Source: Beroe forskalii (lineage: Eukaryota > Ctenophora > Nuda > Beroida > Beroidae). Taken from it: a stretch of 64,000 nucleotides of DNA. Each line of letters opens with the position of its first letter. The stretch's first letter is position 1. The stretch covers positions 21,519 to 85,518 of the forward strand of contig WFMF01000633.1 of assembly GCA_011033025.1 (NCBI GenBank), read 5' to 3'. Both the position numbers and the translations under genes were made by a program. The notes below the pieces were generated by a model. The model made no database searches. It saw only the letters and a list, made by a program, of their open reading frames with translations, and was not told the DNA's origin. Shown here piece after piece: positions 57,185 to 64,000 of the stretch.

Positions 57185-57536
57185 GGGTTTATGGGGTTTA
57201 TAAGTTAAGTTATTTGTTGGCGTTTGTTTGTGAGTCGTCGTTGATCGCACTTTGTTTCATACCCATTTATTATCGTTTTGACGGTTGTCGTGACTTCTAA
57301 ACTCATAAATTCGTAATTTTATTATTTTATTTCAGCTTTGAAATTTTTGGTCGTTGAAGTGTCGAAATGATTAGACGCAGTTACACGTGCTTATGATTAT
57401 AACCACCACAGCATTGTGGTGAATATACCACTATACAGCCATTCATGTGTGAACAATTATTCAAGGCTCACCACCCCTTTATTTCTCAATACTTCTACAT
57501 TTGTATTTACACGTTATATTCAATAGTCAATATAAG
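57185..57536. repeat. Extra partial copy of the duplication end
   Basis: Repeats 55462-55818 (taagttatttgtt, cgttgatcgcactttgtttc, ttatattcaatagtcaat). The 3' end of the unit therefore occurs three times in the region. Confidence 0.85.
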
Positions 57537-57549
57537 TTCTTGAGGTGGA

Positions 57550-59990
57550 AAGAGTTTCTGGAGTGTTCAATGTTCAATACCTCCTTTCTTTCGCGTGCGT
57601 AAAATCTAATATTTACTGCTAAACTTAATACTAAACGGTTCCATTAGCTGAACATATTTTGTATAGTGAAAACTTTAGCTGTGATTAAAGAATTTAGTCA
57701 TTTCCTACCTAACTGTGATAATTTTACTTATATCCATAAATACTTTTAACCAGCCGCCATACTAAAGCCAGTTTTACCTGATTAGAGCTGAATTGAAGCG
57801 CCAAGCTTTTTACCCATTATGAAGAGTCCTTACGCTTCAACCAAACTATGTGATATGAATTTCATCAGATTGCGCACCTAAAACTCTGAAATTAGAAAAT
57901 TTATCGTTCTAATGCCCCATGTTTTAAAGGTTTGAAAATACGTATTTTTTAAAAATACGTAAAATTACGTATTTTTCACGTATTTAAAATCGTGACCCAT
58001 GTACTTCCCCCAGTACGACATTAAATAAGCTCGTATCATAGAGTTGCTTCCTGTGACCCAAGTAATTCTAACCGGAGGTCGAATTTTAATAATTTTAATA
58101 GAGCATTGGTTTTTGGTATTTGATGGGTTATGAGCACTTCAGTGCCCCATGAGGAATGATCTTCTATACGCCGTGCACGAGAAATAGGCGGGTAGGATGA
58201 CGTCATTATCATAACATAATGTAGTGAGTTGATGACGCATCCACTAAGTATCCACTATTCTCAAATAAGCTGAGAAGCTGGTGGTGGTGGTACCTTGGTG
58301 ACGTGCTGAGTTCTAAATATAGAAGTAAAACTACTTAACAATAGCCCCCGGGATGTAGATACTGAGTAGTGTAGCTCCAGAGTATTGTGTGTTCTTTGTT
58401 ATCCTGGTTTTAGATACAGAGCAGAGAGCTAACAGGGTATTGTTTTTAGGCGAACAGCATCATAGGTACTTGATATTATCATGGTATTGGTGGGTAAAGT
58501 GAACCAGTGAGCTTAAAACTATGTGACAGAATGAGAAGTTGAGGTTGCCATGTGTAACCATGGCATTGCTAAGGTAACATAGGTAAATGGCATCACAACA
58601 CCTTTTGTTTTACCTGTAACCCTGGCAGGAACACTGTGGAATACTCCCTTTGTCACTACGTGATGACGTCATTATCATAGCGCAAAGTGTTGAGTTGTTG
58701 ATGTCGTTATCATTGCGCGAAATAGGTATTCTTATCTCTTATACTATACTTCACTACAACTTCACAATGGCATTGTACGAAAAGAATAAAAGGTCATGTC
58801 ACTCTGAAAGGGACAGCTGAATATCTATTATTTTTTCTTAAAAAGTATTGGGCTATTGTCATCTCAGATTCGTGTTATGTGGCTGCAAAACTGCAAGGAT
58901 GATGAAATTCTATATGTTTTTAAATCCTTTTTATTATGTAAAATATTTTTTATTGTTCTATTAATTTTTTATAATTCTTTTTCATTGTTATGCGATGCTA
59001 TGCAATCTACGGAATTATGCAAAGAATAATATTTTTTCTAGACTATAGAATCGAGTATAGTAATTAACTGAATGTGCCATTCCTGGAAGGTCCAATAACA
59101 TTCTTTCCTTAATAAACTCCTAATAATGTAATAGCTTACTCCTACTTCTCTATTAGTGTGCAGTGTGCAATTGAAGAATTGTTTGGATATTCCTCATACC
59201 TCATATTGTTAAGTGCTGAATCTGTAATCTGACAAATTCGCTGAATCACTTCGTTCTGTCTTACGCTGCCAATACGTCAACATCTTATTATTATCCCGAA
59301 ATCCCACTATCCCAGCTTCCCATCTGATGCGCAGCCCCATAATCAAGTCTATATTTACTCCTATTTTTAATTTCCTGACATCAGACACTCTGAAGTCGGT
59401 CTCAAACTTTAGCTATATTTGTACCGCTAACTTGATTCCGAGTTTATATTGGTCCATTCTAAGTTATATTTGTTATTTGTTTGTGAGCTGTCGTTAATCA
59501 TACCCTATTTATAGTCACCGTTTTGACAGGTTGCCGTAACTTCTAAATTCATAAATTCGTAATTTTAATATTTCACTCATTTCAACGCTTTGAAATTCTT
59601 TTGGTTATTGGACGCGTCGAAATGATTAGACGCAGTTACACGTGCTTATGATTAGGTATAACCAATTCACTACATTTGTTTATAGTATTATCATGGATGC
59701 TACCTATAAAGCTTACCAGGTCCCATCTGTTCTTGTCCATACTTTCGGCATTCATTGTTTCCTGACTTTAAGGCCATTTTACGTAAGCGTTATGCAATGA
59801 TGATTTGATATTGAGTTAGAGATCGTAGGTCCAGTCCCCGGCCAAATTATTCACTACATTTGTGTTAGCCAATATACTAATTATACACTATACAGCCATT
59901 CATGTGTGAACAATTATTCAAGGCTCACCACCCCCTTTATTTCACACCGTGACATTTGTATTTACACGTTATATTCAATTAGTCAATATG
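57550..59990. repeat. Large direct duplication, copy 2
   Basis: Second copy of 52740-55818 with many small deletions. It carries one insertion of its own, the SINE-like element at 59680-59848. Confidence 0.9.
59680..59848. mobile_element. 169-bp SINE-like insertion with 15-bp target duplication
   Basis: attcactacatttgt stands directly on both sides (59665-59679 and 59849-59863), and copy 1 of the duplication (about 55682-55700) shows the empty site. A 15-bp duplication is typical of LINE-driven insertion. The right end has ggtccagtccccggcc, which loosely resembles a tRNA T-arm/B box. No A-tail was seen. Confidence 0.75.
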
Positions 59991-60621
59991 TTCTTATATT
60001 GGATGAGTCAATGGTTCAATGATGACAATGGCTCTTGTGAGGTGTGTGAGCCAGACTCACAGATAAGAGCCTGTTGACAATGACGTCATTGTCTTGTCTC
60101 AGAATGGTGCTTTGATGACGTTAAACCGGCCATTTTCACTGATGAGGGCAATGAATATAAAGGTAATACAGTAGTGGAGCCTTGAATAATTATGAATATT
60201 TATGATTATAGAATTTATAAGAATTTATTCTTATTTATAACGTTTATTGATGATTTTCTAGTTTCTGCTGTATATGTTTCAGTTTATCAGGAAGGCTGGC
60301 GAGAGGGCAATAGCAATTGGTGTTTTAACGGTAGAGGCGTGTGAACAGTAATTAACTTAATGCAACATGTAGCTGGACCATATAACCCTGTTGAAGCCAG
60401 TCGATAGCCTTTTACTGCTTATATAAAGTTATAAGCCCCCCCCCCCCCCAAGATCTTTCTAGGAGCCTGTCTCTTCTTAGAGGGGAGGGGGGGACGTGTG
60501 TAGTCCCGTGCCCCAGCATATCTCATTCATCTGGAACCATTATAATTCTAATATCTTATATCTGCAACCGATAATAACAATAATCTGCTGTTAGATGTCG
60601 ACATTCTAAATCCCGATTGCT
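59991..60621. other. Gap, no gene seen
   Basis: Diverged CRE-minisatellite units at about 60079-60125 (tgacgtcattgtc then gatgacgtt); poly-C tract near 60437-60449. Confidence 0.5.
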
Positions 60622-61335
60622 CTCCCCGGGGGCCGGGGGGTCCAAGGTTAATTTCCGGTTTTTTGTTGTTTCTGAAAGAGCATAACGCCAGCTACCAGTA
60701 GGTTTTTACCCCATGAAAAAATATTGTTCCTAGCCGAAGTTATGAATTTTTCAAATCGCGGGTTCGCCTGTAATTACAGTGCGCGCGCAAACTTACAATG
60801 CGATTTGCCGAAAATCAACTTTAAAATCTTTCTCCTCCTACAGTTTTTGAGGAAAACCCTTGAAACTTGGTAGTTATGTTCTAGGGCATAAAGAGAAACT
60901 TTTGATCGGTCAGATTTTTGATTTAGACCTCAGAAGTAAAAATATGAATTTTCAAAGTTGGCTCCTGTCCAAAAAATGGTCAAAAATGACGATTTTCACA
61001 TTTAAAAAGCCCATATTTTCACTTCTGAGGCCTAAATCAAAAATCTGTCCAATCAAAGTTTTGTTTTATCCCCTAGAACATAACTACCAAGTTTCAAGGA
61101 TTATCCTCAAAAACTGTACGAGGAGATAGATTTTAAAGATAATTTATGGCAAATCGCATTGTAAGTTTGCCCGCGCACTGTAATTACAGGCGAAATCGCG
61201 ATTTGAAAAATTCATAACTTCATATTCATTATTCTTGCATGGGGTATAAACCTACTGGTAGCTGGCGTTCTCCTCTATTAGAAACAACAAAAACCCGAAA
61301 ACCGACCTCGGACCCCCCCGCCCCCCGGCCCCTTA
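60622..61335. mobile_element. Fold-back element, about 710 bp imperfect palindrome
   Basis: The left half is repeated inverted in the right half around a centre near 60985. Paired blocks include gccggggggtcc/ggaccccccc, aacgccagctaccagtaggt/acctactggtagctggcgtt, gttatgaatttttcaaatcgc with its inverse, and tttttgatttagacctcaga/tctgaggcctaaatcaaaaa. A single-arm fragment is at 8641-8762. No gene inside. Confidence 0.9.
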
Positions 61336-61459
61336 AAGCATTAAAGCAATGAATAGTGCACATCGAAGGTAAGAATGTATTAGGGGTGTCAGCGGGGTAC
61401 TGCACCTCAAAGCTCCGCAGGGGATCTGTAGAGGAGTTGCCGCATCCTCCACTCTGCAG

Positions 61460-61517
61460 GTCACGTGACCTTTTCCAAGGGTCACGTGACATTTCACGTG
61501 ACACAATATCACGTGAC
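61460..61517. promoter_or_regulatory. Cluster of four TCACGTGAC palindromes
   Basis: gtcacgtgac at 61460-61469 and 61481-61490, then tcacgtgac at 61494-61502 and 61509-61517. The first two equal the CLEAR/E-box consensus bound by USF/TFE-type factors in other animals. No gene was found next to it. Confidence 0.4.
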
Positions 61518-62432
61518 CTTTGCCGTGCACCCTGCAGGTCATTCCTTCAAATTACACTCTACTGCAGTAGTATTGGGTGTAAGGTGCAGACTGCAGCTGT
61601 TATAAAGGAGTTTTACTGGCACTCAAGTACTCTTCTGCTATATCGTAACATAGTTAGTTGTCAATTTGCAGTTGCTATGACGTCATTATCATACCTCAAA
61701 GTGGTGAGTTGATGACGTTGTGACCGGCTATATTTCTTCCGCACGCATGGTTTAGAGTCACGCTATGATACGGGTTTTAAAAGGATCATGTTGAGTGTCC
61801 ACGGCACCTGTGAAATCGTTAGAGCACGTGCAGTTACTGGACTGAGGAATGTGACAGATGTATGAATATGTGGGGAAATACCTCATCTGTAACAGATTAA
61901 CTGGGGCATGTAATCAGTAATTTATTACAAAATAGCACTATAGAAAGTGTGTCAATGAGTCATGGGGGCCAGTTATTCTGTATTCTTGTTAAGGAGTCTG
62001 CTTTTTATTTTAATCTACAAAACACAGTACAATTACAAAGTTGCAGTGATTCGATCAACTCATGTCTCTTCTTATCTTATATTGACTTAATGTATTATAT
62101 CAGCTTATCCAAGTATATTTTACATTTTATATTGACGATTATTCACTATTATTGAGTCTGCATAATTTACCTATAATTATAATTTATTGAATTTTTGTCC
62201 GTTTTACCATCGAATAAAAAGTCATAGGGCCAAAGAGCTGAAAAACGGTAAAGTACGGTAACCTTTGTGCCTCATGGTTGCCCTTGATGATGACCCTTAG
62301 TTAGCCTTAAATTATTTGAACATCATTGAACCTTTTTATGATACCACTTGCATTGTCTGTTTTAGAATTAAGATGCTGCAAAATGTGGTTGGGCGCTCCT
62401 GTTTCTTGCAGAAGAAAATTCTAATCTGGTTT
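61518..62432. other. Gap, no gene seen
   Basis: CRE/GATA motif with minisatellite unit at 61678-61717 (tgacgtcattatcatacc then caaagtggtgagttgatgac). Otherwise AT-rich. Confidence 0.5.
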
Positions 62433-62611
62433 ATTCCCGCCCTGGCCAGGGCGGTAACCCCCTGCATATCAGAAAAATAAAAAGAAATAGAGAGTCGGGA
62501 CCTATCTAGAACGATTCGTCGTAAAATTTTAGGTCTAGAACAACCGTTCTTATAGATACGCGTATACTTAAATCGCACGCTACAGTAACGTAACTGGCCA
62601 GGGCTATATAT
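62433..62611 (+). mobile_element. 179-bp MITE-like element, copy 1
   Basis: Starts attcccgccctggccagggc and ends aactggccagggctatatat. The ends share CCCTGGCCAG in inverted form. Same length as, and apparently identical to, 62639-62817. Confidence 0.8.
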
Positions 62612-62638
62612 GAGACAATTCGGTGTCACAGTATACTA

Positions 62639-62817
62639 ATTCCCGCCCTGGCCAGGGCGGTAACCCCCTGCATATCAGAAAAATAAAAAGAAATAGAGAG
62701 TCGGGACCTATCTAGAACGATTCGTCGTAAAATTTTAGGTCTAGAACAACCGTTCTTATAGATACGCGTATACTTAAATCGCACGCTACAGTAACGTAAC
62801 TGGCCAGGGCTATATAT
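62639..62817 (+). mobile_element. 179-bp MITE-like element, copy 2
   Basis: Direct copy of 62433-62611, 27 bases downstream of it. Flanking bases differ beyond the 179-bp match, so two insertions or a recent local copy are both possible. Confidence 0.8.
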
Positions 62818-63426
62818 CACCCCCGGAACGCGAGGTACCGCAGCTGCTAGTACTTTGTGCGCAGTTTTGGGAAACGCAGCAATTTTGCAACGATATTGCC
62901 CCATTTCATGGACTAAACTTCAGATAGAGTGATCTGGAAGATGGCCATTCAATAGAGCACAGCACAGGGAGTTCAGTAGTGTAAAGATCATTGGAATAGG
63001 GCTTTCATGTCAGAAGTTATGATCAATAACACCTCGCAGCAGAAAACAAGGTTTTCCAGTAGCGCCACGTTCATTGATTCACTGTGAAGCTCAGGAACAT
63101 GATATCAAAAATCTATGATCAACCTACACTGCAGAATTTTATCCTCTATCGATTCGAAGGTCCCAAGTCTCTATCTTCAAAAATGGATTTCTATAAAGAA
63201 AAACCCCAAGAGGGTGTAAAAAAGTATATTACTGTCTACGAAAGAGGTACCGCAGCACTGTTACGTGACAATAACCAATGCGCGCGTGTGCTGTGTGTGG
63301 TGGATGCGAGAGACTGAGAGCGGACAAATCTTGTTCACAGTTCGTTTCTGTGTGTTTGCTCGTGCGTGTGTTTGGCTTGTTACCATTTTCAATTAGGCAA
63401 TGAATGGAGGTTTATTTGAGAAAGTT

Positions 63427-63990
63427 CTATAATGAGATGGGTGTTGACCCCTGCTGGCATGGGACTACACGGCCCCCCCTTAGGGGGGGCCAGGCCCCCC
63501 CTAGTTTTCAAAAGGCCCCCTGTAGAAAAATCTTAGGGGGGGCCTTGGCCCTACCTAAGATTTTCTCAAAAAATTTGAACATAGAAAGGAATTGAAAATT
63601 TAGTTCATTTAGAAAGAAATTTTCCTGAGAATCACCTTTTTAGAGTTGAATCAATGAATAAAACATGATTTTAGTTGTATTTTTATGCAAAATAGTGAAA
63701 AGTAGGGCTTTGGAAAATGAAAATTTGTTTATGTAAATTTTGGCCCCCCGTAGTTTTCAAAAGGCCCCCCCTAGAAAAAATCTAGGGGGGGCCTTGGCCC
63801 CCACTAGCTCGAAAAAGTGTGTAATGGCATGCCAGCTGGTCACGTGACCTATTGGCCTGACATTACATAGAGCGAACCAGACACCCAATCAGTCCTACCA
63901 GACAGTCTCAATCTGTCCAACCTTGCATTCTAGTCATATGAGTCACGTGACCAGCACCCACCAGGGGTCAACACCCATCTCATATAAGTA
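63427..63990. mobile_element. Terminal-inverted-repeat element, about 560 bp
   Basis: ATGAGATGGGTGTTGACCCC (then TG) at 63432 is the exact inverse of the sequence ending at 63983. Inside, a G/C-rich block (ggggggggccttggccc with tagttttcaaaaggccccc) occurs twice, near 63475-63560 and 63741-63805. No gene. Confidence 0.8.
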
Positions 63991-64000
63991 GAAATCATTT

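Noticed and set aside
62336-62904. Two similar minus-strand frames sharing about 58 residues
   Set aside because: They share sequence only because both cross the 179-bp MITE-like repeat.

Overview
The window is nuclear DNA of an invertebrate animal. Evidence: genes split into short exons with GT-AG introns, an AT-rich background, many non-autonomous DNA transposons, minisatellites, and degenerate CCCTAA-type telomere-like repeats. The gene set (an amnionless-type endocytic receptor, a secreted Ly6/uPAR-type protein, a ferric-reductase/NOX-type oxidoreductase) is metazoan. I cannot name the species. No bacterial, organellar or viral genes were recognised.

Layout. 1-2588 and 9591-14745 are two copies of one segmental duplication. 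Each carries the same coding exon (1920-2059 and 14065-14204), and the second copy has been split by two transposon insertions (9912-11397, 12833-13952). Between the copies are three phase-compatible exons (7697-9108) of a protein with an NT-C2-like domain. A Ly6/uPAR-like gene is on the minus strand at 14772-15473, and a divergent ferric-reductase/NOX-like gene is on the minus strand at 20739-23255 (5' end not found). 23.5-35 kb is mostly mobile elements and satellites, including a 2.0-kb terminal-inverted-repeat element (29681-31678) and a stretch that looks like poor sequence (26330-27120).

35380-42798 (+) is a nine-exon gene for a basic protein I do not recognise. All its splice phases agree and it has one apparent single-base frameshift in its last exon. 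A candidate antisense gene (35036-36743, minus) has exons that interdigitate with it. 45021-49403 (+) is a complete ten-exon amnionless (AMN) homologue of about 549 residues: signal peptide, cysteine-rich ectodomain, one membrane helix, cytosolic tail. Downstream of it, 49.5-64 kb has no recognisable gene. It holds a large direct duplication (52740-55818 and 57550-59990), minisatellites, fold-back elements, a SINE-like insertion with a 15-bp target duplication, and CACGTG and CRE motif clusters.

Main points of interest: local tandem duplications that include an exon end and its splice donor occur three times in two genes (AMN exon 1, AMN exon 4 in four copies, and the reductase gene). A CRE/GATA composite motif (TGACGTCATTATCA) occurs both as single copies and as a minisatellite. 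The duplicated exon at 1920/14065 differs only by synonymous changes in its body. The antisense exons lie inside the unknown 35-43 kb gene. Coordinates and phases were worked out by hand; no homology search was run.
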